NCBI GenBank assembly: GCA_002719335.1
Contig: PBHE01000008.1
Location: 30,217 to 94,216, forward strand
Length of the DNA: 64,000 nt
Source: Acidimicrobiaceae bacterium
Lineage (GTDB): Bacteria; Actinomycetota; Acidimicrobiia; Acidimicrobiales; Poriferisodalaceae
Reading direction: 5' to 3'
The translations under genes and the position numbers were made by a program. Below are positions 27,353 through 35,546 of this stretch, piece after piece. Each line of letters opens with the position of its first letter. Position 1 is the stretch's first letter. A model generated the notes under the pieces. The model was not told the DNA's origin, made no database searches, and was given only the letters and a program-made list of their open reading frames with translations.

Positions 27353-27520
27353 CTATAGCTCTGCCTGGCCTATCCATGCCGTGGCTACGCCGGGGTCGGT
27401 GTCGTCAGCTAACGCCCGCAAGGTTGACTCAACTTTCGCGAACTCAACTTCTAGATCATCTAGCTGAGCTTCGGTCAACGAAGTTTGGGGTTGTATGACT
27501 CTTTCATCTTCGCTACTCAC
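27353..27520 (-). CDS. small hypothetical protein
   Basis: 55 residues from a GTG at 27520 (open to 27589). The sequence is acidic and helix-prone ('SLTEAQLDDLEVEFAKVEST') and ends 'DPGVATAWIGQAEL'. The composition resembles a real cytoplasmic helical protein more than a shadow frame, and it fills the gap between the phosphatase and CobW genes. No ribosome-binding site is obvious and no family is recognised. It could be spurious. Confidence 0.4.
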   Translation of the reverse strand: MSSEDERVIQPQTSLTEAQLDDLEVEFAKVESTLRALADDTDPGVATAWIGQAEL

Positions 27521-27616
27521 GCGAGTGAGTCTAGGTTCAGATCTAACTGCTGTAGGTGAACAAGGAAACGATCTGTGCGCAGGGTCCAAGCATTTTGGGT
27601 CTTGGGTCGTACAAAT

Positions 27617-28624
27617 TCATCTCTTAGTGATTGCACGCAGCGTGACCGCGGCCGCATCCACATCGGCCTGGTTAACGCCAATCAGAACCAGCGCCTGAAA
27701 AGGCCCGCCGTTTGATTGTTCAATTGACCACCGACGACCCACGACTTCTAAGTGATACCGACTTCCATGTTCATCATCAAACCAGCCTTTGGCTCGCAGG
27801 AGTTGATGTTTTGAATGTTCAAGCACTTTCCCGAGCTCGCGAGGATCCCACGGACCGGCAGGGCTTATAACGGTGGAGACAACTTCAAAATTACTGAAGT
27901 TGTCAGAGTTCGTTAAGGAGACACCTCGGTCAGCAGCGCCACACAGCACGGTCACATCAATCTGACCGTTTTCCAGTGAAAGGATTCTGCTGCCTGGAGC
28001 AGCTTCAGCTATGAGATCGCTCGCTGACTGCCGAGCGTGCTCGTTGACAAGATCGGCTTTCGACACGAGAACAAGGTGGGCTGCTTGCAGTTGCCGGCGG
28101 AGCAACAAGGCGGTGTGCTGATTCCCAAATTGCTCTTCCAGCGAAATTGGGTCAGCAACCGCGACGATGCCATCAAGATGGCATCCATTTGTTTCGTGGA
28201 TCGTGTGGGCGATACTGATCGGGTCTGCAACGCCGCTGGCTTCAATAATGACGACATCACAATCACCAATTCGCGCGAGTGTTTCCAACTGGTGCGATAA
28301 GTCGTCGGCTAACGCGCAGCACACACAACCGTTAGCTAACGAAATTCGGCCCGATGTTTTTTCGCCAACAAGGTGGGCGTCAACCTCTATTCCCCCAACA
28401 TCGTTCACAACAACGGCAATTTTCAGACCGTTGGGATGTTCAAGTATGTGACGGAGAATAGTGGTTTTCCCGCTCCCCAGGAATCCAGTTAGAAGCGTGA
28501 CGTCCAGGTCAGCTCGGTCATTACTTTTTGCTTTGTCGCGCTGCCGTGATGCGCTCAGAGTCGCTATGACTCGACTCCAAGCGGAGTCCAGTTCTTCGAA
28601 CCGCAGTTCAGTTGGTCGGCTCAC
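27617..28624 (-). CDS. CobW/P47K-family GTP-dependent metallochaperone
   Basis: 335 residues if started at GTG 28624, which overlaps the end of the amidohydrolase gene by 17 bp; an ATG at 28693 is the alternative. The Walker A loop 'GFLGSGKT' is at 47-54 and the metal-binding motif of the COG0523 family at Cys100-x-Cys102-Cys103 ('NGCVCC'). 'VNDVGGIEVD' (switch region) and 'VSKADLV' (base-recognition NKxD-like) are present, and the C-terminal CobW domain has 'HLEVVGRRWSIE'. Such GTPases deliver Zn, Co or Fe to client enzymes. The metal and client here are unknown; the preceding amidohydrolase, a metal enzyme, is a possible client. Confidence 0.87.
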   Translation of the reverse strand: MSRPTELRFEELDSAWSRVIATLSASRQRDKAKSNDRADLDVTLLTGFLGSGKTTILRHILEHPNGLKIAVVVNDVGGIEVDAHLVGEKTSGRISLANGCVCCALADDLSHQLETLARIGDCDVVIIEASGVADPISIAHTIHETNGCHLDGIVAVADPISLEEQFGNQHTALLLRRQLQAAHLVLVSKADLVNEHARQSASDLIAEAAPGSRILSLENGQIDVTVLCGAADRGVSLTNSDNFSNFEVVSTVISPAGPWDPRELGKVLEHSKHQLLRAKGWFDDEHGSRYHLEVVGRRWSIEQSNGGPFQALVLIGVNQADVDAAAVTLRAITKR

Positions 28625-30269
28625 CGGCAAGCACAGTGTCGTGGACTTCGATATCTCTAAGGTGTTGGGGGTCCACCTGGTACGGGTCGTCATTCAAAAT
28701 GGTGAAATCTGCGTATTTCCCGACTTCGATGGATCCAAGGCGATCGTCTCGATTCAAGATGTACGCAGCGTCGATAGTGATCGCGCGAAGAGCCCTGTCG
28801 ACGGAGATTCTTTCCCCAGGCGCGAGGACAGTTTCTCCATCGGCACCTATTCGGTTTACCGCGCACCAAGCAGCCAACAGCGGTGAAAGCGGGGTGACGA
28901 CGAGGTTGAAGTCGCTATGCAGAGCGAAGGGGACGCCCGCGCGTTCCAAGGAGCCGAGCCGTGCTGTTGCTTCACTACGATCGGGACCAAAGCCGTGGTC
29001 ACTGTGAAGCTGGGCGCGGAAATGAACAAAGTAAATATTGACCGATGCCTGCCCGCCCAGCGCAGCGAGTCGTTTAGCCTGCGCCGGCGAAGAGATGCAG
29101 TAATGCTCGATCGTGAAGCGGTGATCGAATCTTGGATGTATGCGCTGCAGAGCTTCCAGGGTGTCCAAGGTCATATCTAATGTGCGGTCCCCGTTCGCAT
29201 GCGAGTGGATTTGCACGCCTGCTTTCCAAAACGGAAGCATCCGTTCCACCATGTTTTCCCAGGGGACCTCGCCGGTATGTGCGGTGTCCTCGTCCAAATA
29301 ACCGGGTTCGTTCATCACCAAGGTCATGGACGGGTAGGAACCATCGTTCACGTACTTGATGCCGTGAGTGTTGAGGCGGTCGTCTCCTTGTCCCCGTTTA
29401 GCGGCAAGAAACTCCAGCATGTCGTCGCCGAATTCCCTAACTAGCTTCGGTTCGAAAGGAATCATGAACATTCGAAGCGGCAAGGTGCCTTCTGCCATTG
29501 CTCTCTCGTGATCTTCCCATTCTGGTTCGAAACCATCAGCCATCCCCCAGACCAGGTCCGCTGTGGTTGTGACACCTGCAGCTTTGGCGACTGCTCCCAT
29601 GCGATCGATTGCCGCGCGACCTGAACCTGGCCCATACACCACGTCTGCGACTGGTCTGGTAGCTCGTGCTGTTGCTTCAGTCTCTACGAACCACCCGTTG
29701 AGGCGCCCATCTGGATACCGGCCGATCCCATGACCTACAGAGTCATCGTCGACGCCGATGAGGTCCAACATTGGCGAGTTGGCGTAGATGATGTGAGGTG
29801 CATATGCAATAACCCATATAGGAACGGTGTCACTAATTTGATCAAGCATGTCTCGGTCTAGATGCCCTGATTGACTAGCTGGATCGTACCCCCACGCGGT
29901 AATAGGTATTTCGGGGTCCGACCGTTCCGCAGCCAACGCGCGAAGTTGGTTGAGTACTGCATCTCGAGTGGGAAGGCCTTTTCTTAAACCGTCCGGAGCT
30001 GCAGACTCGATAGGGCCAACATATTCCAACCCCATGTAGGTGCCGCTTAGCCGGAGATGCGTATGCGGGTCGATGAATCCGGGCATCAGGATCTTGTCGC
30101 TATAACGATCATCGATTGAGTGGGGGTGGCGACGCAACCACGGCTCGATTGATTCAACTGATCCAACGGACACAATTCGACCGTCCGCAACCGCCACTGC
30201 GGACGCGTCAGGGCGTCCTTGATCCATTGTGTGAATGTGCGCAGCTGTGTAGACGGTGATGTGTTCCAA
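28608..30269 (-). CDS. amidohydrolase family 3 metal-dependent hydrolase (YtcJ-like)
   Basis: 553 residues. The metal site begins at His69/His71 in 'MPGFIDPHTHLRLSG'. Further histidines occur in 'IHSHANGDRTLDMTLD' and 'FTIEHYCISSPAQAKRL', and a catalytic-type Asp in 'PFALHSDFNLV'. The C-terminal 'ILNRDDRLGSIEVGKYADFTILNDDP' is the composite beta-sandwich domain typical of the family. The substrate is unknown (N-acyl amino acids or amides in relatives). The start appears to be TTG at 30269. Its 3' end overlaps the CobW gene, so the two are likely one transcription unit. Confidence 0.88.
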   Translation of the reverse strand: MEHITVYTAAHIHTMDQGRPDASAVAVADGRIVSVGSVESIEPWLRRHPHSIDDRYSDKILMPGFIDPHTHLRLSGTYMGLEYVGPIESAAPDGLRKGLPTRDAVLNQLRALAAERSDPEIPITAWGYDPASQSGHLDRDMLDQISDTVPIWVIAYAPHIIYANSPMLDLIGVDDDSVGHGIGRYPDGRLNGWFVETEATARATRPVADVVYGPGSGRAAIDRMGAVAKAAGVTTTADLVWGMADGFEPEWEDHERAMAEGTLPLRMFMIPFEPKLVREFGDDMLEFLAAKRGQGDDRLNTHGIKYVNDGSYPSMTLVMNEPGYLDEDTAHTGEVPWENMVERMLPFWKAGVQIHSHANGDRTLDMTLDTLEALQRIHPRFDHRFTIEHYCISSPAQAKRLAALGGQASVNIYFVHFRAQLHSDHGFGPDRSEATARLGSLERAGVPFALHSDFNLVVTPLSPLLAAWCAVNRIGADGETVLAPGERISVDRALRAITIDAAYILNRDDRLGSIEVGKYADFTILNDDPYQVDPQHLRDIEVHDTVLAGEPTN

Positions 30270-30452
30270 AGGAGCCCCCGATCACCTTTCGTACCGTATC
30301 CTCCCCAGCTCTCGGGTTCACGAAACTCCGTGCGGCAAGCTGAGTCGTGTAGCGGCGGTCTTGTCGTGAAGATTCGAGTCCAGGCGAGCGAAACGCGACA
30401 GTCAAGCTCTGATCGGAACTTGACGCCATTGGTCGTCGTAGAATCGTTTTCC

Positions 30453-30659
30453 GTGGAAGACGTTAAGTGCACTGCTCTTGAGAATGACTGGGATTCGCCC
30501 CCTAATCCATTGATGCACCCACCTTGCCTTTGCCCCAAGTGCAAGGTCGAGCCCCTCGATATTGAGGTCGAGTCCAGCCGTTTGCGAGCCAGCGGCATGC
30601 GCCAGCGTCCCTTAGTGGAGGCAGTAGAACTGGGCAGCGAAGGACAAGACGTTTTGTGA
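30453..30659 (+). CDS. candidate small protein with a Cys-x-Cys-x2-Cys motif
   Basis: 68 residues from a GTG at 30453 (frame open from 30219). The segment 'HPPCLCPKCKVEPLDIEVE' has three closely spaced cysteines, compatible with half a zinc ribbon, followed by a charged helical tail. It occupies an otherwise empty 393-bp interval (30270-30662) between the amidohydrolase and cupin genes and ends 3 bp from the cupin stop. No clear ribosome-binding site is seen, so the call is tentative. Confidence 0.35.
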   Translation: MEDVKCTALENDWDSPPNPLMHPPCLCPKCKVEPLDIEVESSRLRASGMRQRPLVEAVELGSEGQDVL

Positions 30660-30662
30660 CTG

Positions 30663-31292
30663 CTAGCGCCACTCAGCCACTATCGCTCGATACTCCACTT
30701 GGCCTAGGTTCGAAATGGTGAAGTTTGAGCGGGGGGATTGCCAAATTGCATCTCCGGCAGAACACGAGATCAGAGTTTCGTTGTGCAGTTCATCTTCCAC
30801 CGAGATGACGGCAGCTCCTAACACAACAGTGAGGCCATAGAAGTCGTAGCTGATCCGGCCGGTTGTTTGATCGGGTTGAATACCTAGTCGATATACGCGC
30901 AGTCGATCATGTTCCTTCTGGATGGAGTGGCAGGGATCCCCGAGCGGAGACGAACTCGATACCGGTGGCGCGGCCTTTAGCTCGGCCCCGATCATTCGGG
31001 CGTCACCTAACCCAACATTACAGACACGATGGATGAGCGGCTCAGAGAGATGGCCACGTAAGAAAGCTCCACCAGCTGTTATCTCCGCTGTCGAGCTTGT
31101 GGCCGCGCCGTAGGTCCGGTCTTGTACAGAACTATTGACAATCATTACGTAAAAGGTGTCAACGCCATGGCGGTGATACAACGTTTCATCACCTTTGGGG
31201 ATTAAGACGTCGTACAACCGTATGTAGTCGTTTTCGAAGCGGTGTCTGTGTCGAGGTTCGTCTCGAACCTCGACATATTCGTCATTTCCCAC
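30663..31292 (-). CDS. cupin-fold protein, possibly bicupin
   Basis: 209 residues, GTG start. The first half has a cupin motif: 'ENDYIRLYDVLIPKGDETLYHRHGVD' with His-x-His and 'FYVMIVNSS', then 'FLRGHLSEPLIHRVCNVG'. The second half ('RLRVYRLGIQPDQTTG' to 'GDAIWQSPRSNFTISNLG') repeats the beta-rich pattern without metal ligands. No substrate can be assigned. It is monocistronic, facing away from tRNA-Lys. Confidence 0.75.
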   Translation of the reverse strand: MGNDEYVEVRDEPRHRHRFENDYIRLYDVLIPKGDETLYHRHGVDTFYVMIVNSSVQDRTYGAATSSTAEITAGGAFLRGHLSEPLIHRVCNVGLGDARMIGAELKAAPPVSSSSPLGDPCHSIQKEHDRLRVYRLGIQPDQTTGRISYDFYGLTVVLGAAVISVEDELHNETLISCSAGDAIWQSPRSNFTISNLGQVEYRAIVAEWR

Positions 31293-31482
31293 GCGTTCTG
31301 CACCTCAATTAAAGGTCTCTCTTTTTCATGTTCATTTCAACTTACGCTTAACGGACGCGGCTGCACTTGTTACTTCGTCCATGTCGCGATGTCGAACGCG
31401 TTTGCTGGGCGAGATGACAATGATCGCCAGTGCCGCAAGTTGTCCGGAGGACCTAGTGCGGGCACACCGATACGATGATGGT

Positions 31483-31555
31483 GGGCCGCTAGCTCATCGG
31501 GTAGAGCAGGGGACTTTTAATCCCAAGGTGCCGGGTTCGAGCCCCGGGCGGCCTA
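31483..31555 (+). tRNA. tRNA-Lys (anticodon TTT)
   Basis: Acceptor GGGCCGC (31483-31489) pairs with GCGGCCT (31548-31554); discriminator A at 31555. The T arm is CCGGG/TTCGAGC/CCCGG. The anticodon loop CTTTTAA gives anticodon TTT. CCA is not encoded. The 3' end is only 3 bp from the convergent ybaK stop. Confidence 0.95.
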
Positions 31556-31558
31556 CGT

Positions 31559-32035
31559 TTATTGAGCAATCGACGCCAATGTGGCATTAGTTAAGAACAC
31601 GAAGTCTTCCCACCCGATCGAGATATCAAGTCCTCGTTTTCCTCCACTGCAATAGATGTGGTCGAGGCCACGCGCCGAAGTGTCGATCACTGTTGGAAGC
31701 TGCGCACGGGTACCTAAAGGGCTAATCCCGCCAAGTACATATCCCGTGACGCGTTCCGCGCTATGAGGAATTGCCATCACTGCTTTCTTTCGACCCAACG
31801 CCGCGGCCGCGGCCTTCAGTTTGAGGTTTCGTGGGACTGGCAAGACGGCCAGTGCATATCGAGAGTCCACCGCGACTCCAATATCGATCACGAGCGTCTT
31901 GAACACATGACCCGGCGGAACGCCCAGAGCTCCCGCCGCTTCTAATCCGTACTGTTGATTGTCCGGATCGTGGAGATAAGGGTGAATCCCAATCTCAATT
32001 CCTGCTGCGATCGCGGCCTCGATTGCCGGTGTCAT
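31559..32035 (-). CDS. ybaK: Cys-tRNA(Pro)/Cys-tRNA(Cys) deacylase, YbaK/EbsC type
   Basis: 158 residues, standard length. It hydrolyses cysteine wrongly attached to tRNA-Pro. The family's essential lysine is Lys46 in 'GHVFKTLVIDI'. 'YALAVLPVPRNLKLKAAAAALG', 'VTGYVLGGISPLGTR' and 'SGGKRGLDISIGWEDF' match the YbaK core. It lies convergent to tRNA-Lys with almost no spacer. Confidence 0.93.
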   Translation of the reverse strand: MTPAIEAAIAAGIEIGIHPYLHDPDNQQYGLEAAGALGVPPGHVFKTLVIDIGVAVDSRYALAVLPVPRNLKLKAAAAALGRKKAVMAIPHSAERVTGYVLGGISPLGTRAQLPTVIDTSARGLDHIYCSGGKRGLDISIGWEDFVFLTNATLASIAQ

Positions 32036-32063
32036 AGTGGTTCAACTTCCTGGTGATATTTGT

Positions 32064-32312
32064 TCAATCCAAGAGTCGAAGATTATTTCGGCGACGCACC
32101 CAATACTCGTGATCGACTTCGTCTGCCTCGTGGCGACGGCGACGTAGCCTCGCAATCGCGGCATATCGGCGGGCTTGCGTCTCATTTTGACTTTGTCGGC
32201 TCATTCGTTCGTTATTCATTTCGCGGATACAAGTTTGAATCTTGAGACGACCGAAATCACTTTCGTTCTTTTCAGCCAGCGGATTTAGCTCAAAAAGGGT
32301 AGGTGTCTCCAT
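32064..32312 (-). CDS. small basic hypothetical protein
   Basis: 82 residues from ATG at 32312; internal ATGs are alternatives. The C-terminal half is strongly charged ('RRYAAIARLRRRRHEADEVD' then 'HEYWVRRRNNLRLLD'), as in small nucleic-acid-associated proteins. It fills the gap between ybaK and dut on the same strand. No family is recognised and no strong ribosome-binding site is visible, so it may be non-coding. Confidence 0.4.
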   Translation of the reverse strand: METPTLFELNPLAEKNESDFGRLKIQTCIREMNNERMSRQSQNETQARRYAAIARLRRRRHEADEVDHEYWVRRRNNLRLLD

Positions 32313-32354
32313 GCATGCAACAATCGCAATGGGGTGGGACAGTGGATTTGCGTA

Positions 32355-32792
32355 TCAGCGCCCAGAATGTCCGAATCCGCCTTGGCCCCTTTCAGTTTCA
32401 TCAAGTTGTTCTGCTTCTTCCCAAATGACTTCTTCAACGCTCTGAATAACTAACTGCGCGATGCGGTCGCCGCGCTGAACTTCATAGGGCTCACTCGGGT
32501 CGGTGTTGATCAAAAGCACCTTGAGTTCGTCGCGATAACCGCTATCGATGAGACCGGGGGTGTTCAAACAAGTCACCCCGTGACGAAGAGCCAGACCACT
32601 GCGAGGCTGCACAAAACCTGCATACCCCCGGGGGATGGCAATAGCGATGCCAGTCCCAATCAAGGCTCGTCCTCCGCCGGGGGCGAGAGTCACATCTTCG
32701 TTAGCAACTAAATCTGCTCCTGCGTCACCAGGCTTTGCATAACTAGGTAAGGCGAGCTCGGAATCGAGACGTTGGACTGGGATGGCAACCAC
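32355..32792 (-). CDS. dut: dUTP diphosphatase
   Basis: 145 residues. This trimeric dUTPase produces dUMP and keeps uracil out of DNA. All five motifs are visible: 'PGDAGADLVA' (1), 'PRSGLALRHGV' (2), 'NTPGLIDSGYRDELKV' (3, with catalytic Asp and Tyr), 'RGDRIAQLVI' (4) and the C-terminal lid 'RGQGGFGHSG' (5). It is divergent from orn across a short shared promoter region. Confidence 0.96.
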   Translation of the reverse strand: MVAIPVQRLDSELALPSYAKPGDAGADLVANEDVTLAPGGGRALIGTGIAIAIPRGYAGFVQPRSGLALRHGVTCLNTPGLIDSGYRDELKVLLINTDPSEPYEVQRGDRIAQLVIQSVEEVIWEEAEQLDETERGQGGFGHSGR

Positions 32793-32867
32793 ACCGCGAC
32801 TTTAGGCACAGTTAGTCCCTACTGCATGCACCCCGTTTGTAAGCCTTTGTCGGCCTACCATGATCCC

Positions 32868-33416
32868 ATGCTTGTTTGGATGGATCTTGAGATGACAGGG
32901 CTCGAACCTGATCGCCACGTCATCGTCGAGATCGCCACGATCGTTACCGACGACGACCTTACAATCGTCGCTGAAGGTCCAGACCTGGTTGTTCATGCTA
33001 ACGATGCACAACTCGCTGAAATGGACGACTTTGTCGTCGATATGCACACTCGTTCTGGACTCCTTGAACTGATCCAGGGCTCCTCGATAACCCTGGAAGA
33101 AGCCTCCGAACAAACCCTTGATTTCATAAAGCGACACATTAAGAAAGCTCGGTCTGTCCCTCTTTGTGGCAATTCGATTGGCACTGATCGTCGGTTTCTT
33201 AACGTCTATATGCCTGAGATCGAGAACTACCTTCACTACAGGTCAGTTGATGTTTCAACGATTAAAGAACTAGCGCGGCGGTGGAATCTCGAGGTCATGA
33301 AGGGCGTGCCCCAAAAACAAACCAGCCATAGAGCGCTTGACGATATTCGCGAGAGCATCGCGGAGCTAAAGCATTACCGGGATCATCTTTTTAAGATGCC
33401 CCAAGAATCGAATTAA
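32868..33416 (+). CDS. orn: oligoribonuclease
   Basis: 182 residues from the ATG at 32868, the usual length; the frame is open from 32772 but that would run into dut. It degrades 2-5 nt RNAs and pGpG. The DEDDh exonuclease residues are Asp6 and Glu8 ('WMDLEMTGL'), the Asp in 'GNSIGTDRRFLNVYMPEIE', and His/Asp in 'SHRALDDIRESI'. Confidence 0.96.
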   Translation: MLVWMDLEMTGLEPDRHVIVEIATIVTDDDLTIVAEGPDLVVHANDAQLAEMDDFVVDMHTRSGLLELIQGSSITLEEASEQTLDFIKRHIKKARSVPLCGNSIGTDRRFLNVYMPEIENYLHYRSVDVSTIKELARRWNLEVMKGVPQKQTSHRALDDIRESIAELKHYRDHLFKMPQESN

Positions 33417-33444
33417 GATTAGATAACCCGGTAGGATCATCTGA

Positions 33445-34533
33445 ATGAATCGCCCACTACGTGAGGAGCAGCGACCTCCTGACGACGGGATCGTAGAGGT
33501 AGCCCCAAACGTGCGCCGGCTTCAATTGCCAATGTCGATGCCGGGTCTGGGACATGTCAACTGCTACATCCTCGATGACGAACGGGGCGCTGCTCTGGTC
33601 GACCCCGGCTTACCGGGGCCTGCAAACTGGAGAGCTCTCATGAAGGGCTTGAGGCAAGCAGATGTCCCCCCTGAACGTGTCCATTCGATAGTGGTTACCC
33701 ATAGTCACCCTGACCATTTCGGCGCAGCGGGACATTTCCATGACAAATACGGGTGCGAAATCATTACTCATCAGAACTTCCGAATGTGGTGGAACCTAGA
33801 AGAAGAAGACGAGGAACCACTCCACAATGTTTCAGACATCGACGCAGACGCAGGATTACACAATGACCCACTATTCGCGGGCCTAAGTCCTGGGCCTAAA
33901 GGACCTACCCCTTGGGGTGGCGAGCGCTTCAAAATGCCGTGGCACCGTCAACTGGGTTACACCTTGATGCGAAAGGGGTGGGGAGGATCATGGTTCTCAA
34001 CCCCAAAACCCACATCTCGGATTGAAGACGCGGATCGCATCAATCTCGCGCGCAGGGAATTTGTGGCGGTTCACACTCCAGGTCACACAATTGATCATCT
34101 ATGTCTGTACGACCCTGAGGGCGGTCTAATGATTTGTGGGGATCACGTCCTGCCGACTATCACACCGCACATATCAGGGTTTGGACCTGCTGCTGATCCA
34201 CTCAAAGATTTCTTCTTTAGCCTCGACAGAGTGGCTGATTTCGAGGGCATCCAGCTTGCGCTGCCTGCTCACGGGCAGCCGTTCACGAATCTTCCCGGAC
34301 GCGTGGACGACATCAAGCGCCATCACGAGGAGCGTCTGGACCTGCTCCGCGAAGCATCCGACAAACTGGGAAATGCTTCCGTCCACAAGTACATGAAGGA
34401 ACTCTTCCAACAACGTTCGTGGGGCCCTATGGCAGAGTCAGAAACCTTTGCACATCTAGAACACCTTCGACGGATCGGTGAAACCGACGCGACTCGAACG
34501 TCGACTGGCGTGTTGGAATACTCCTTTCACTAA
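33445..34533 (+). CDS. metallo-beta-lactamase-fold hydrolase
   Basis: 362 residues. The dinuclear zinc motif is His86-x-His88-x-Asp90-His91 ('THSHPDHFG'). 'VNCYILDDERGAALVDPGL' is the usual N-terminal strand pair, a second histidine lies in 'VAVHTPGHTIDHLCLYDPE', and Asp in 'MICGDHVLP'. The C-terminal ~90 residues ('RVDDIKRHHEERLDLL...') form a helical dimerisation domain as in the RNase Z/LACTB2-like or CoA-thioesterase-like subgroup. The substrate is unknown. AGGA lies upstream of the ATG. Confidence 0.88.
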   Translation: MNRPLREEQRPPDDGIVEVAPNVRRLQLPMSMPGLGHVNCYILDDERGAALVDPGLPGPANWRALMKGLRQADVPPERVHSIVVTHSHPDHFGAAGHFHDKYGCEIITHQNFRMWWNLEEEDEEPLHNVSDIDADAGLHNDPLFAGLSPGPKGPTPWGGERFKMPWHRQLGYTLMRKGWGGSWFSTPKPTSRIEDADRINLARREFVAVHTPGHTIDHLCLYDPEGGLMICGDHVLPTITPHISGFGPAADPLKDFFFSLDRVADFEGIQLALPAHGQPFTNLPGRVDDIKRHHEERLDLLREASDKLGNASVHKYMKELFQQRSWGPMAESETFAHLEHLRRIGETDATRTSTGVLEYSFH

Positions 34534-34641
34534 GAACTCAAACACGATTGGATTCCACCCAACGTGGAACCGCTCTTCAAGGCGGCTACCCTCGTCGGTT
34601 GCATTGTTTGTGCTGATTCAGGTTTATTCGTTTGACCTGGG

Positions 34642-34791
34642 CTATGCACTTGTGATGGCCTTAATCCCGTTCGACTCCCGTAGGCACGAGCAAACCAAGA
34701 TCATGCGAACTTCTTTCCCATCAAGCTGGACATACTCTTCGGATATGTCAACGCGCGCCCTTTGTGGTCGTGTCGTACCAAGCTCACGCAT
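34642..34791 (-). CDS. candidate small hypothetical protein antisense to the whiB leader
   Basis: 49 codons from ATG at 34791 (frame open to 34830). The translation has a balanced composition ('RARVDISEEYVQLDGKEVRM' then 'ILVCSCLRESNG'), which reads more like a folded protein than random shadow sequence. Nothing else is coded in this stretch. No ribosome-binding site or family is evident. Confidence 0.3.
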   Translation of the reverse strand: MRELGTTRPQRARVDISEEYVQLDGKEVRMILVCSCLRESNGIKAITSA

Positions 34792-34921
34792 GTCGACGTG
34801 GCTCAATAACGACTTCGCTTCAATGCACACCGGAACTTATTTCACTGGTATCAAGCATCAGGCGGGGCGGCCTTCGGAGGAGAAAATGTAGCTGTACAAA
34901 GCACATTTCAGAATCCACCGA

Positions 34922-34947
34922 AAGGCCGCCGGGAAACCGGCGGCCTT
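34922..34947 (+). terminator. perfect 11-bp hairpin with GAAA tetraloop upstream of whiB
   Basis: AAGGCCGCCGG, loop GAAA, CCGGCGGCCTT: every base of the stem pairs and the loop is a GNRA tetraloop. A short T run (TTTT) follows 5 bases later. It could terminate transcription from the metallo-hydrolase side or be a structured element in the whiB leader. Confidence 0.6.
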
Positions 34948-35014
34948 CACGCTTTTATGACCATGAAACAAACCGGCCTTTATCTAGTAATCAGAAACAA
35001 CCACGGAGAATCCA

Positions 35015-35344
35015 ATGCTCGAGCTTCTAATTGAGACCGACGATCAATGGAACATCGCTGGGCGATGCAATGACAACAACGGAACTTTGACCCACCTGTT
35101 TTTTTCCGATGACATTGCTCACCAAGCGAGAGCGAAAGCGATGTGCGCCAAGTGTCCGGTAAGTGTTGAATGTCTAGATGCAGCAACCAAGCGCCAGGAA
35201 TTATGGGGCATTTGGGGCGGCGAACTGATTGAGAATGGCCGCATCGTATTAGGCAAGCGAGGGCGAGGTCGTCCGCCCAAGATCCCGCGCCCATTTGTTG
35301 CTGTCGATGAAGTTCCTGTACCGCCGGAGCTCATCCCGGCGTAA
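35015..35344 (+). CDS. WhiB-family [4Fe-4S] transcriptional regulator
   Basis: 109 residues. Four cysteines (Cys18, Cys44, Cys47, Cys53) bind the Fe-S cluster. The 'GIWGG' turn at 65-69 and the basic tail 'KRGRGRPPKIPRP' (AT-hook-like Gly-Arg-Pro DNA-binding segment) complete the WhiB/Wbl architecture. WhiB proteins are confined to actinobacteria and their phages, so this supports the host assignment. The ATG has GGAGA at a 7-base distance. Which Wbl class it belongs to cannot be decided from the sequence alone; WhiB1/WhiB2-like is plausible. Confidence 0.93.
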   Translation: MLELLIETDDQWNIAGRCNDNNGTLTHLFFSDDIAHQARAKAMCAKCPVSVECLDAATKRQELWGIWGGELIENGRIVLGKRGRGRPPKIPRPFVAVDEVPVPPELIPA

Positions 35345-35350
35345 TCGAGC

Positions 35351-35379
35351 AGAGGAGAAGTGACCCTTATTTCTCCTCT
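35351..35379 (+). terminator. hairpin just after whiB
   Basis: AGAGGAGAA, an 11-base loop, TTCTCCTCT: a perfect 9-bp stem starting 6 bp after the whiB stop codon. There is no long U tract, as is common in G+C-rich actinobacteria. A whiB terminator is the simplest reading. Confidence 0.6.
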
Positions 35380-35457
35380 AACAGACCGCCGACGCGATTA
35401 CCGCTGAGGGCTTCCGAAACGGCCGCCCAACAGCATTCGAATCGCCGGTCCGGTCGA

Positions 35458-35488
35458 GGAGCCCCCAGGCCTAGTGCCTGGGGGCTCC
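35458..35488 (+). terminator. strong 13-bp hairpin between whiB and tlpA
   Basis: GGAGCCCCCAGGC, loop CTAGT, GCCTGGGGGCTCC: a perfect 13-bp G+C-rich stem. It is the second hairpin after whiB and lies about 60 bp before the tlpA start. It is probably an intrinsic terminator that isolates whiB from the downstream operon. Confidence 0.65.
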
Positions 35489-35546
35489 GACGCGATCAAG
35501 GTACGGTGACCGAAAGCAACCGTGAAATCCAGCCCGTGAGAGTGAC

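Larger units (their letters stand above)
34534..35014 (+). promoter_or_regulatory. 481-bp interval upstream of whiB
   Basis: This interval must contain the whiB promoter, but I cannot assign boxes with confidence. It holds one weak minus-strand ORF (34642-34791) and, near whiB, a perfect hairpin (34922-34947). GGAGA (35003-35007) is the whiB ribosome-binding site. The long leader would suit post-transcriptional or redox control of whiB, but that is speculation. Confidence 0.4.

Noticed and set aside
35458..35488. 6C-type actinobacterial RNA at the C-rich hairpin
   Set aside because: The C run is in the stem, not in the loops, so it does not fit that motif; an ordinary terminator explains it.
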